A stretch of 27,487 bases of DNA, from assembly GCA_002353225.1 (NCBI GenBank), contig DEJF01000067.1:1-27487 (forward strand), in the 5' to 3' direction. Of the stretch, positions 7,406 to 15,710 are shown in pieces. The DNA comes from Prevotella sp. UBA2755 (GTDB lineage: Bacteria; Bacteroidota; Bacteroidia; Bacteroidales; Bacteroidaceae). Both the position numbers and the translations under genes were made by a program. The stretch's first letter is position 1. The number at the start of each line of letters is the position of its first letter. The notes beneath the pieces were generated by a model. The model was not told the origin of the DNA and made no database searches. It was given only the letters and a program-made list of their open reading frames with translations.

Positions 7406-8816
7406 GACTTTCCCACAACCGCTTCATGAACTTTGGATGAATCCTATAGGGCAGGTCGCTCAGGAGAACTGCCTGCTCCTGGTCTCGAAGGAACACATTC
7501 TTCATGCGCAGTGCCGTTCCCTCATCGTAAATAAAGGCATTTGCCTCAAAGTTATTCTCAAAGGAACGGAAGTCAACATTAGTAGAGCCACAAGTGATGA
7601 TGGAGTCGTCGCTGACCATCATCTTGGAATGCAGGAATCCTGTTTCATAGAGATATACCTGTACGCCAGCCTCGTAAGCCTCACGCAAATAGGATCGTGA
7701 AGCCCACTCCACGAAACGGGCATCAGAGCGGCGAGGACAGAGGATGCGCACATCGACACCTGCCATCGCTGCTGTTTTTAAAGCAAAGAGCACAGGCTCG
7801 TTAGGCAGGAAATAAGGGGTTTCAATATAGATATAACGTCGTGCCGCCAAGATGATACGCACGTAACCCTGCATAATCTCCGGATAGGGATTGGTGGGTC
7901 CGCTCGTTACAATCTGGGCAAGACAGTTGTTAGTTAATAGTTCATAGTTCATAGTTGATAGTTGAGGATAGTATACACGGTCGGTTATCAGGGTACGGTC
8001 AACAAAATACCAGTCGATGAGGAAGGCGCGCTGGAGTCCATATACGGCACCACCTGTAATGCGCAACATCGTATCACGCCACGGCTGTTCACCTATACCT
8101 TTCACATAGCGCATGGCAATATTCATGCCACCGATATAGCCCGTCACGCCATCAATGATAATCAGTTTACGGTGGTTCCGGTAGTTTACCTTACTCGTAA
8201 ACGAGGGGAAGCGCACAGGGAGGTAAGCGGCAACCTCAATACCGCCCTCCCGCATTTCCTCGTAGAAGTCATGCCGCACATTCCAACAACCCACATCATC
8301 ATAGATGACACGCACCATCACCCCCTCTCGTGCCTTACTGATAAGGGCATCGGCTACCAGCCGTCCCAAGGCATCATCCTCGAAGATATACATGTCGAGG
8401 TGGATATGGTGCTTTGCCTGGGCAATATCCTTCAGCAGTTCTGGGAAGAAGGAATAGCCATCAGTCATGATGTCTATCTGGTTGTCTTTGAAAGGTAGGG
8501 AGAACGACTGATTGACAAAGAGGTCGACAAGTTGTTTATGCCGCTCCGGTACCCGCAGGTTCTTCTGTTCCACAAATCCCAGCATCGAGCGTTTCGTCAA
8601 CTGGTCGAGGGAGCGCTGGCTGACCATGCGTTCCTTACGATGGTTGATACCGAAGAAAAGATAGAAAACGAGTCCGATGACGGGTACGAAGATAATCACC
8701 AGCGCCCATGCCATGGTCTTGGCTGGCTGGCGGTTATCCATCAGCACGTGGATGACGGCGACAGCGATAATCATCCACAGGAGGGTCATCCCTATTATAT
8801 ATAGTAATGAATGCAT
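7377..8816 (-). CDS. cls: Cardiolipin synthase (phospholipase D superfamily)
   Basis: The enzyme condenses two phosphatidylglycerol molecules into cardiolipin at the inner membrane. The 479-residue protein has two N-terminal membrane segments (about 3-25 and 33-56) and two HKD motifs: NHRKLIIIDG (H215, K217, D222) and LHSKMMVSDD (H396, K398, D403). Each is followed by the usual glycine/asparagine element (GGMN; GSTNVD). Residues about 283-297 (PQLSTMNYELLTNN) are a low-complexity insert between the two PLD domains. It starts 13 bases after the dnaG stop, so it is probably cotranscribed with dnaG, and its 3' end overlaps rsmD. Confidence 0.92.
7925..7968 (-). repeat. CAACTAT/GAACTAT repeat inside cls
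   Basis: On the coding strand the stretch reads as degenerate tandem copies of (C/G)AACTAT, adding about 15 residues (QLSTMNYELLTNN) between the PLD domains. It is related in period and in encoded peptide (STLN/STMN) to the rsmD insert 0.8 kb away. Confidence 0.65.
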
Positions 8817-8829
8817 CGCACTACGAATG

Positions 8830-10746
8830 TTAACGTCCTAACATCTTCCCTATCTGCTGGCACAACTGAGACACCGACTTATACTCGGTCATGAGTTCCT
8901 TCATGCGCGCCATATCTTTCTCCGTCTTCATCTCATTCATGATTTCCTTCTGTCGGTTCATCACAATATTGTATCGGAAATCAAGCATCAAATGTTCTAC
9001 CTGCTGTCGTAAATCCCTCGCTGTCGTCTCTTTCTGGAAGTTACGTCCCAACTGATAGTTGTCTACGGCAAGGCGATGGGCAAGTTGACTGACCTCCACG
9101 TCAGGATGCTGGGTAAAATAGGTCTCTGCCTTAAAACCCTCATCCCCTGAATGGTCCACTGCCTCCTGCAAGATTCGGTTGTAGAGGTCGCTACCGAAAG
9201 TGAGTCCGTCGTCACCGAAGTCATAGGCGATATACTGGGCGACATTCAGTTGAAGGTGTCCGTCCTCCATATCTTCATCAATAACCATGACCTCCCCATG
9301 ACGGATGACCTGTTGTATCAGCAGTCGCTCCACCTCCGTTGCCTGTTCTTGTGGGGTATGCAAACCTATCGACGGCTGTGTGACAGGAGAAGTCTCTTGC
9401 TGTCGTGCCTCACGCTCAGCCTCTTTCTGCAGTTCTTCCCTGTCACCTGCAATAAACTTATTGGTCTGCGAGATCAACGTACGCTCGTCAACACCCAACC
9501 GACGGGCACAATCAGTGATATAGATAGAACGCTCCACAGGGTCAGGGATCACACTCACGGAACGGACGATAGAGTTAACTGCCTCGGCACGTTTGATAGG
9601 ATCCTTCACACCCTTCAGCAACAAGTTGGTCTTAAACTCGATGAAGTCGGTCTGATGCTCCTCGATATAGTCCCTGAACTCCGTTGCCGTATGCTTACGG
9701 GAGAAAGAGTCGGGATCGTCACCGTCAGGCAGCAACAACACCTTCACCTTCATCCCCTCTTGCAACAGCATATCCGTTCCTCGCATGGCAGCGTGGATAC
9801 CTGCCTCATCACCGTCATAGAGCAGCGTGATATTCTGGGTGAAACGACGCAACAGGCGGATCTGATAGACGGAGAGTGCTGTACCCGAGTTGGCCACCAC
9901 GTTCTCCAGTCCACACTGGTGCATGGCAATCACGTCGGTATAGCCCTCCACCATATAGACCCGCTCTTCCTTGACAATCGCCTTCTTAGCCTGATAGATA
10001 CCATATAGTTCACGCTCCTTATGGTAAATCTCCGAGTCGGGCGAGTTGACGTATTTCTGTTGCACACCTTTCGTGGCGGCATCGAGTTTACGACCTCCAA
10101 ATGCCACCACCTTACCACTGACATTCAACCAAGGGAAGATGGCGCGACCGGCAAAACGGTCGTAGATGCCTCGCTCGTTCTCGATGCACAAGCCCGTCTT
10201 TACCAGGAACTCATCCTTATACCCCTTGCGATGCGCCTCATTCACAAGAGCGTCACGCTTGGTGAGGGCAAACCCCAACTGGAATTTCTGGATGATATCG
10301 TCACGGATGCCACGACTGCGGAAGTACTGTTTGCCGATCGCCTGTCCGTCGACATCGTTATTCAGTATCTCATGGAAATACTGACATGCCCACTCATTGA
10401 CGATGAACATCGACTCACGCTCGCTCTGCTCCTTCTTCTCCTCGTCAGAGATCTCACGCTCCTGTATCTCGATATTATATTTCTTCGCCAACCAACGCAA
10501 AGCCTCAGGATAGGTGATCTGCTCATGCTTCATCAGGAAGTTAATGGCATTACCCCCCTCACCACAGGCAAAACAATGGCATATCTGTTTCGAGGGCGAT
10601 ACCATGAACGACGGGGTCTTATCATCGTGGAAAGGACACAATCCCTTATAGTTAACACCCGCTTTACGGAGGTTAACAAACTCGCCCACCACATCCACAA
10701 TATTGGTGGCATCCATAATTTTGTCTATCGTCGCCCTGTCAATCAT
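8830..10746 (-). CDS. dnaG: DNA primase DnaG
   Basis: DnaG synthesises RNA primers at the replication fork and interacts with the DnaB helicase. The 638-residue product begins MIDRATIDKIMDATNIVDVVGEF. Its CHC2 zinc-binding domain has C37, H40, C58 and C61 (CPFH and CFAC). The TOPRIM core contains VEGYTDV, LLYDGDEAG and LLPDGDDPDSF, which supply the acidic metal ligands, and a C-terminal helicase-binding region follows. The start at 10746 is chosen because it matches the family start and because the longer frame to 10764 begins upstream of the -7 box (10752-10759). The spacing of only six bases from that box to the ATG implies a very short or absent leader. cls follows directly. Confidence 0.96.
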   Translation of the reverse strand: MIDRATIDKIMDATNIVDVVGEFVNLRKAGVNYKGLCPFHDDKTPSFMVSPSKQICHCFACGEGGNAINFLMKHEQITYPEALRWLAKKYNIEIQEREISDEEKKEQSERESMFIVNEWACQYFHEILNNDVDGQAIGKQYFRSRGIRDDIIQKFQLGFALTKRDALVNEAHRKGYKDEFLVKTGLCIENERGIYDRFAGRAIFPWLNVSGKVVAFGGRKLDAATKGVQQKYVNSPDSEIYHKERELYGIYQAKKAIVKEERVYMVEGYTDVIAMHQCGLENVVANSGTALSVYQIRLLRRFTQNITLLYDGDEAGIHAAMRGTDMLLQEGMKVKVLLLPDGDDPDSFSRKHTATEFRDYIEEHQTDFIEFKTNLLLKGVKDPIKRAEAVNSIVRSVSVIPDPVERSIYITDCARRLGVDERTLISQTNKFIAGDREELQKEAEREARQQETSPVTQPSIGLHTPQEQATEVERLLIQQVIRHGEVMVIDEDMEDGHLQLNVAQYIAYDFGDDGLTFGSDLYNRILQEAVDHSGDEGFKAETYFTQHPDVEVSQLAHRLAVDNYQLGRNFQKETTARDLRQQVEHLMLDFRYNIVMNRQKEIMNEMKTEKDMARMKELMTEYKSVSQLCQQIGKMLGR

Positions 10747-10751
10747 GTGTG

Positions 10752-10759
10752 CAAAGATA
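10752..10759 (-). promoter_or_regulatory. -7 element of dnaG
   Basis: TATCTTTG on the minus strand lies six bases before the dnaG ATG. No clear TTTG is seen at the expected -33 distance. Confidence 0.6.
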
Positions 10760-10811
10760 GTCAAAATTATGAAATTTCCCAGAAATGATTCTTTTTTTTA
10801 TAAAAGTTTTA

Positions 10812-10819
10812 TATCTTTG
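10812..10819 (+). promoter_or_regulatory. -7 element of the secreted protein gene
   Basis: TATCTTTG on the plus strand, 25 bases before the ATG at 10845, preceded by a T-rich stretch. It supports starting the gene at 10845 rather than at the in-frame ATG at 10785, which is upstream of the box. Confidence 0.65.
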
Positions 10820-10844
10820 CAATCAGAAACTCAAACCAAAGACA

Positions 10845-11912
10845 ATGACCAGAACAATTCTATTCACGTTGATTTGCCTGTTGGGACTCAGTACCGCACA
10901 GGCACAGAACAAAAGTGAGCGTATCAAAGAGATTCGCAAGATGTATGCCGAGGCAAAGGAACTGATTGCCAATAATGGCAAGAACGGCAATCCTGCCAAG
11001 GACATGGAAATCACCTTCAACGAGATTGTAAGCATCGAGCACGATATCTATAATGAGGGATCACTCGATTTCTATTTCGATGAGCAACGAAAAGTCAATA
11101 CGGACGACGGCTCGTTCTATGCTTACGAACAGCCCTACTTCATCACCTATTATAACTCCGTTCACGGACATGAGTGCTTTCGTGAGCAGATGTTCGACCC
11201 CAAAACGGGTGTTCTTGTCTTCGCTTTCGTAAAATGGGTCACTGATGCGGGAATGACCATCGAGCACCGCTACTATTACGATGCCGCAGGGAAACTCGTC
11301 GAGACTAAGAACAGCACCAACAGTGATGACTGGGGTACAGGTGAATCAGAGCAGAAACTTGCCGAGCAATATCTCCAGATTTTCAAATTGGCGATTGAAG
11401 ACGCAGCGACAGCCCCTGCCGTTAAGTTCCAAGGTTCCCAGCGCTCAAAGGCAGACCAGTTGAAGCATATCCGTACACAGTATGCCCTTGCCAAAGACAA
11501 GTCAGAAAAGAAAGTGGAGACTTTCTACCCTTATGACGCGACCATCACAATCCACAACCAAGAGGAAGGCGACTGTCCCCCAGTGACGGATGTCATCTGT
11601 CTTTTTGGAGAGAAGAGTAACAACAATGCAGAGTCAGACACCAAGTGCTTTCTGGCAACGACCCACCGTACACTGATGGGTTTCGACAATTACCAGGAGT
11701 TCCTTTTCGACTCCACGAACCACCGACTCATCTTCTCCTATGACCGTGCCATGGAGGAAGGTGAGACTTTGGAATGGAGATACTATTTCGACGAAGTCGG
11801 AAAGTGTATTGAGACAAAGACGAACACCGAGAGTAATGACGATGGTGATGCTGACAAGAACAAAGCCCATGCCCTACAATTGCTCTTCCAACTTCTTCAA
11901 AGCACGCTATAA
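10845..11912 (+). CDS. Exported protein with two internal repeats, unknown function
   Basis: The 355-residue product has a clear signal peptide (MTRTILFTLICLLGLSTAQAQ, cleavage probably after AQA at about residue 20). The mature part is made of two related halves: SERIKEIRKMYAEAK aligns with ADQLKHIRTQYALAK, IEHRYYYDAAGKLVETKN with LEWRYYFDEVGKCIETKT, and both end in an acidic N/D/S-rich stretch. This indicates a tandem duplication of a domain of about 160 residues. No family is recognised and no lipobox or sorting domain is seen, so a periplasmic location is inferred. The stop codon directly abuts the ATG of the next gene, indicating cotranscription. Confidence 0.75.
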   Translation: MTRTILFTLICLLGLSTAQAQNKSERIKEIRKMYAEAKELIANNGKNGNPAKDMEITFNEIVSIEHDIYNEGSLDFYFDEQRKVNTDDGSFYAYEQPYFITYYNSVHGHECFREQMFDPKTGVLVFAFVKWVTDAGMTIEHRYYYDAAGKLVETKNSTNSDDWGTGESEQKLAEQYLQIFKLAIEDAATAPAVKFQGSQRSKADQLKHIRTQYALAKDKSEKKVETFYPYDATITIHNQEEGDCPPVTDVICLFGEKSNNNAESDTKCFLATTHRTLMGFDNYQEFLFDSTNHRLIFSYDRAMEEGETLEWRYYFDEVGKCIETKTNTESNDDGDADKNKAHALQLLFQLLQSTL

Positions 11913-12899
11913 ATGAAGATCAGTAATATCATCCTGAAAATCCTCATGCCGCTGGTACTGGGCGGTGCTATCCTCTATTGGATGTACCGTGGCGAGGACT
12001 GGCAGCAGATTCGTCATGTGATGACGGACGAGATGGACTGGACATGGATGTTATTGTCTTTTCCCTTTGGCATCCTCGCCCAGATGTTCCGTGGCTGGCG
12101 GTGGAGACAGACTTTAGAACCTGTCGGCGAGCATCCCCGTACCTCCGTGAGTATTCATGCCATTTTTCTCTCCTATGCCGCCTCCCTGCTCATCCCCCGA
12201 GTAGGAGAGTTCACCCGTTGTGGTGTGTTGAAACGCTACGATAACATCTCTTTTCCAAAGGCATTAGGTACTGTGGTGACGGAAAGAGCCATTGACTCGC
12301 TGTTAGTGATGGGTATCACTTCGGTGGTATTATTATTGGAGATGAGCACCTTCGGTATGTTCTTCCGCAAGACAGGTACTAACCTACAGACCATCCTGCA
12401 CGGTTTCTCATGGGCTGGTTATTTCGTAGCGGCAGTATCAGTGGTGGCTATCCTCATCCTGTTGCATTTCCTGTTGCGTAAACTCTCTATATATAATAAG
12501 GTAAAGACGACCTTCAAGGGCATCTGGCAGGGAGTCATTTCCCTAAAAGACGTACGCAATATCCCGTTATTCATCGCCTTCACATTAGGTATCTGGCTAA
12601 GTTATTTCCTGCACTACTACCTCACTTTCTTCTGCTTCGACTTCACCGCCGGCTTAGGATTGGGGTGCGCGTTGGTAACCTTCATCGTGGGTTCCATCGC
12701 CGTTATCGTCCCTACACCCAATGGTGCAGGGCCATGGCATTTCGCCGTCAAGACGATGCTGATACTCTATGGTGTCGCTGATGAGCACGCCCTCTATTTC
12801 GTATTGATCGTACATACCGTACAGACCATGCTGGTCATCCTTCTTGGCATCTACGCATGGCTGGCGCTGAGTTTCACCAAAGTAAGAACTAACCCTTAA
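11913..12899 (+). CDS. Flippase-like/LPG-synthase-type membrane protein
   Basis: The 328-residue polytopic membrane protein has about eight hydrophobic segments. It carries the hallmarks of the lysylphosphatidylglycerol synthase transmembrane family (UPF0104-like): FRGWRWRQTLEP, FLSYAASLLIPRVGEFTRCGVLKRY and TERAIDSLL in the first half, and PTPNGAGPWHFAVKTMLILYG near the end. The family includes the flippase half of MprF and many proteins of unknown substrate. No C-terminal aminoacyl-transferase domain is present, so lipid lysylation by this protein alone is not expected. It follows the secreted protein with no gap, and pepD starts 12 bases downstream. Confidence 0.85.
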   Translation: MKISNIILKILMPLVLGGAILYWMYRGEDWQQIRHVMTDEMDWTWMLLSFPFGILAQMFRGWRWRQTLEPVGEHPRTSVSIHAIFLSYAASLLIPRVGEFTRCGVLKRYDNISFPKALGTVVTERAIDSLLVMGITSVVLLLEMSTFGMFFRKTGTNLQTILHGFSWAGYFVAAVSVVAILILLHFLLRKLSIYNKVKTTFKGIWQGVISLKDVRNIPLFIAFTLGIWLSYFLHYYLTFFCFDFTAGLGLGCALVTFIVGSIAVIVPTPNGAGPWHFAVKTMLILYGVADEHALYFVLIVHTVQTMLVILLGIYAWLALSFTKVRTNP

Positions 12900-12911
12900 A
12901 TTAATGATACA

Positions 12912-14369
12912 ATGAACGAGATTCAAAACCTAAACCCCAAGTGCGTCTGGAAAAACTTCTACGCACTCACACAGGTTCCACGTCCTAGCGGACACTTAGA
13001 GAAAGTACAACAGTTCCTGCTCGACTTCGGAAAAGAAGTCGGTATAGAGGCTTTCAAGGACCCGGCTGGTAACATCGTGTTCCGCAAACCCGCCACGGCA
13101 GGGATGGAGAACCGCAAGGGTGTCATCCTGCAGGCTCACATGGATATGGTGCCCGAGCGTGACACCGAGTCTACCCACAATTTTGAGACCGACCCCATCC
13201 GTCCTTGGATTGACAACGGCTGGGTAAAGGCGAAAGGTACTACTTTAGGTGCCGATAACGGACTGGGTGTTGCCGCTATCATGGCTGTCATGGAGGACAA
13301 GACCATGAAGCACGGTCCTATTGATGCCCTCATCACCCGCGATGAGGAGACGGGAATGTACGGTGCTAACGACCTTCCAGAAGGAGAGTTGCAGGGCGAT
13401 ATTCTCATGAACCTTGACTCCGAAACATGGGGCAAGTTCGTAATCGGCTCTGCCGGTGGTATCGACATCACCGCAACCCTTGACTATCAAGAAGTAGATA
13501 CCGACCCTGAGGATGCTGCCGTACTGGTGACATTGAAAGGATTACGCAGTGGTCATAGCGGTCTGGAAATCCATGAAGGTCGCGCCAATGCCAACAAACT
13601 GTTAGTACGCTTCGTCCGCGAGGCAGTGGAGGAATTAGATGCCCGTCTGACCTCCTGGCACGGTGGTAAGGTGCGTAATGTCATTCCCTATAAGGCAGAG
13701 GCAGTGCTGACACTTCCCAAGGAGAATGTGGAGGCACTCGGAGAACTGGCAGAAGACTGGTTGGAAGACTTTAAGAGCCAATTTAAAGGCATTGAGACAG
13801 ATATCAAGTTCAATGTGGAACGTGTGGACACTCCTGCCAAGCAGGTTCCCGTGGAGATTCAGGACAATCTCATCAACGCCATCTATGCCTGTCACGATGG
13901 TGTAGTACGCATGATACCCTCCTACCCTGACGTGGTGGAGACTTCAAGCAACCTCGCCATTATCGATATTGAGGGCGGACATGCCGCTATCAAGATTCTC
14001 GCCCGTTCGAGCCGTGAGGACATGAAGGATTACATCGTCAAGACACTGGAAAGTTGCTTCAACATGGCAGGCATGAAAGTAGAGACGGCAGGCTCGTATG
14101 GCGGCTGGGATCCTAATCCTGACTCTGAGATTCTACACCTGTTGCTGAAAGATTATAAGAAACTGTTCGGACAGGATGGCATCATCCAGGTAGACCATGC
14201 AGGATTGGAGTGCTCCGTCATCCTTGGCAAGTATCCGCATCTGGATGTCGTCTCGTTCGGTCCTACCATGAAGTCGCCGCACACCACCTCGGAGCGTGCC
14301 CTCATCGAGACGGTGGCACCCTTCTGGGAACTGTTGAAGAAAACCCTGGAAGATATTCCACAGAAGTAG
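12912..14369 (+). CDS. pepD: Aminoacyl-histidine dipeptidase (PepD, M20 family)
   Basis: PepD is a two-metal aminopeptidase that hydrolyses Xaa-His dipeptides such as carnosine in the cytoplasm. The 485-residue protein has the metal ligands in AHMDMVPE (H76, D78), GADNGLG (D115) and RDEETGMYGA (catalytic E145, metal E146). The lid-domain motif SGHSGLEIHEGRANANKLL and the last metal ligand in GPTMKSPHTTSERALI are also present. The length is normal and no defects are seen. It is the last gene of the run beginning at 10845. Confidence 0.94.
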   Translation: MNEIQNLNPKCVWKNFYALTQVPRPSGHLEKVQQFLLDFGKEVGIEAFKDPAGNIVFRKPATAGMENRKGVILQAHMDMVPERDTESTHNFETDPIRPWIDNGWVKAKGTTLGADNGLGVAAIMAVMEDKTMKHGPIDALITRDEETGMYGANDLPEGELQGDILMNLDSETWGKFVIGSAGGIDITATLDYQEVDTDPEDAAVLVTLKGLRSGHSGLEIHEGRANANKLLVRFVREAVEELDARLTSWHGGKVRNVIPYKAEAVLTLPKENVEALGELAEDWLEDFKSQFKGIETDIKFNVERVDTPAKQVPVEIQDNLINAIYACHDGVVRMIPSYPDVVETSSNLAIIDIEGGHAAIKILARSSREDMKDYIVKTLESCFNMAGMKVETAGSYGGWDPNPDSEILHLLLKDYKKLFGQDGIIQVDHAGLECSVILGKYPHLDVVSFGPTMKSPHTTSERALIETVAPFWELLKKTLEDIPQK

Positions 14370-14459
14370 TAAAAAGATAAAATAAGGTAGAAAGGTAGAA
14401 AAAGCGGGCAATAGCTTTACTTTTTTTACCTTTTTACTTTTTACTTTTAAAAAAATTCG
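14370..14459 (+). terminator. Low-complexity tail, weak terminator after pepD
   Basis: GGTAGAAAAAGC and GCTTTACTTTTTTTACC can pair imperfectly around GGGCAATA, ending in a long T-rich tract. The stretch also repeats (T)TACTTTT units. It may act as a terminator, but the pairing is irregular. Confidence 0.4.
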
Positions 14460-14467
14460 TATCTTTG
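14460..14467 (+). promoter_or_regulatory. -7 element of the corA-like gene
   Basis: TATCTTTG is preceded by a T/A-rich block. Transcription from here gives an unusually long leader of about 200 bases before the start at 14676. Confidence 0.65.
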
Positions 14468-14530
14468 CAACCGAAATCGACGACTGTCGCTTTGCAAGAA
14501 CAAAGAATAACCAAAATAGTAACAAATAAA

Positions 14531-14566
14531 ATGGACGATTACCCGGCGGAAACTTTTAGTAAGTAA
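14531..14566 (+). CDS. Possible 11-codon leader peptide MDDYPAETFSK
   Basis: An ATG preceded by AACAAATAAA opens an 11-codon frame ending TAA in the middle of the corA-like leader. The peptide has two aspartates right after the start and then a proline and a glutamate. In enterobacterial mgtL, proline and acidic codons make ribosomes fall off in low magnesium, which controls a downstream Mg transporter. A similar role here is an inference from composition and position only. The frame is short enough to be chance. Confidence 0.35.
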   Translation: MDDYPAETFSK

Positions 14567-14578
14567 GGCTGGAGGAAC

Positions 14579-14609
14579 GGCAGGCAAGACCGCTAATCCT
14601 CTTGCCGCC
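14579..14609 (+). promoter_or_regulatory. Leader stem-loop upstream of the corA-like gene
   Basis: GGCAGGCAAGA pairs with TCTTGCCGCC (10 bp with one bulged A) around a 10-base loop. There is no T run, so it is not a simple terminator. It begins 12 bases after the small leader frame and about 65 bases before the transporter start. The bases between (14620-14656) are GTACC-rich short repeats. Confidence 0.5.
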
Positions 14610-14675
14610 AATTAATTCTGTTCTCGTACCCCGTACCACCGTACCTCGTACTTCAAAAAAGAAAGGATTAGCACA

Positions 14676-15602
14676 ATGAAGACATTTTGGAACACCCAAG
14701 GAGGGCTGAGCCAAATCGATGAATGGCAGCCCAATTGTTGGATACAAATGACGTGTCCGACAGAAGAGGACATTCTGATGCTGGAAGAGCAATATCAGAT
14801 TCCCGACTATTTCCTCTCCGACATCAGTGATACTGACGAGCGAGCACGTTATGAATACGATGACGGATGGATGCTCATCATTCTCCGTATCCCCTATGTT
14901 AAGGAGGTACGCTCACGCACACCTTACACAACGGTGCCTCTTGGTATCATCCATAAGCGTGACGTGACTATCACGGTATGCTACTACGAGACGAATATGA
15001 TGATTGACTTCGTGTCGTATCAACAAAAACGTGGTGTGGGCTTCACCGACTATGTCGACATGATTTTCCGTCTGTTCCTCTCCAGTGCTGTCTGGTACTT
15101 GAAGCGACTCAAGCAAATATCCATGCTCATCGACAAGGCGAAACGCAATCTCGACAGGGAAGTGAACAATGAGAGTCTGATAGGACTGTCACGCCTGCAA
15201 GACTCGCTCACCTATTTCAACACCTCCATCCGAGGCAATGAGACACTGCTCTCCAAATTGAAGTTTAAGTTGCAGATCGACGAATTGGACGCAGACCTGA
15301 TCGAGGACGTGAATATCGAGATGACACAGGCAAGGGAGACTACCAATATCTACTCGAATATTCTGGAGTCGACGATGGACACTTATCAGAGTATCATCAA
15401 TAACAACATGAACACCATCATGCGTACCCTGACCTCGGTGACTATCATCCTCATGCTGCCTACACTGATCTCCAGTTTCTTCGGTATGAACCTGATTAAC
15501 GGTATGGAAAGCAACCCGGTGGGATTCATTATCGCCATCGTATTATCGCTTGCTATTTCTATCGCTTCATGGTTCTTCTTCCGTCATAAACGACTGATTT
15601 AG
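14676..15602 (+). CDS. corA: CorA-family divalent cation transporter
   Basis: CorA proteins are pentameric inner-membrane channels for Mg2+ (some for Co2+, Ni2+ or Zn2+). The 308-residue protein has the expected soluble alpha/beta N-terminal domain, a long stalk helix (about 140-245), and two C-terminal membrane segments. The first ends in the family signature FFGMN (about 265), followed by a short loop (LINGMESNP) and the second segment and basic tail (FFFRHKRLI). The gene has its own promoter and a roughly 200-base leader with a small frame and stem-loop. Substrate specificity cannot be read from the sequence; Mg2+ is the family default. Confidence 0.88.
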   Translation: MKTFWNTQGGLSQIDEWQPNCWIQMTCPTEEDILMLEEQYQIPDYFLSDISDTDERARYEYDDGWMLIILRIPYVKEVRSRTPYTTVPLGIIHKRDVTITVCYYETNMMIDFVSYQQKRGVGFTDYVDMIFRLFLSSAVWYLKRLKQISMLIDKAKRNLDREVNNESLIGLSRLQDSLTYFNTSIRGNETLLSKLKFKLQIDELDADLIEDVNIEMTQARETTNIYSNILESTMDTYQSIINNNMNTIMRTLTSVTIILMLPTLISSFFGMNLINGMESNPVGFIIAIVLSLAISIASWFFFRHKRLI

Positions 15603-15655
15603 CCCTATTTTAGAAAAAAACTGGTAAAAAATTAGGTACTTTCAGATTTTTTTAA

Positions 15656-15663
15656 TAAGTTTG
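15656..15663 (+). promoter_or_regulatory. -7 element of the DUF349 gene
   Basis: TAAGTTTG, 48 bases before the start at 15711, in an AT-rich stretch directly after the corA-like gene. Confidence 0.5.
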
Positions 15664-15710
15664 TACCTTGATATGTGTACTAACCATTTTCATGAACTAA
15701 AAACGATTAG

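Noticed and set aside
14579..14609. Known riboswitch (M-box, cobalamin, yybP-type) ahead of corA
   Set aside because: None of the conserved core sequences of these classes could be recognised in 14470-14675.
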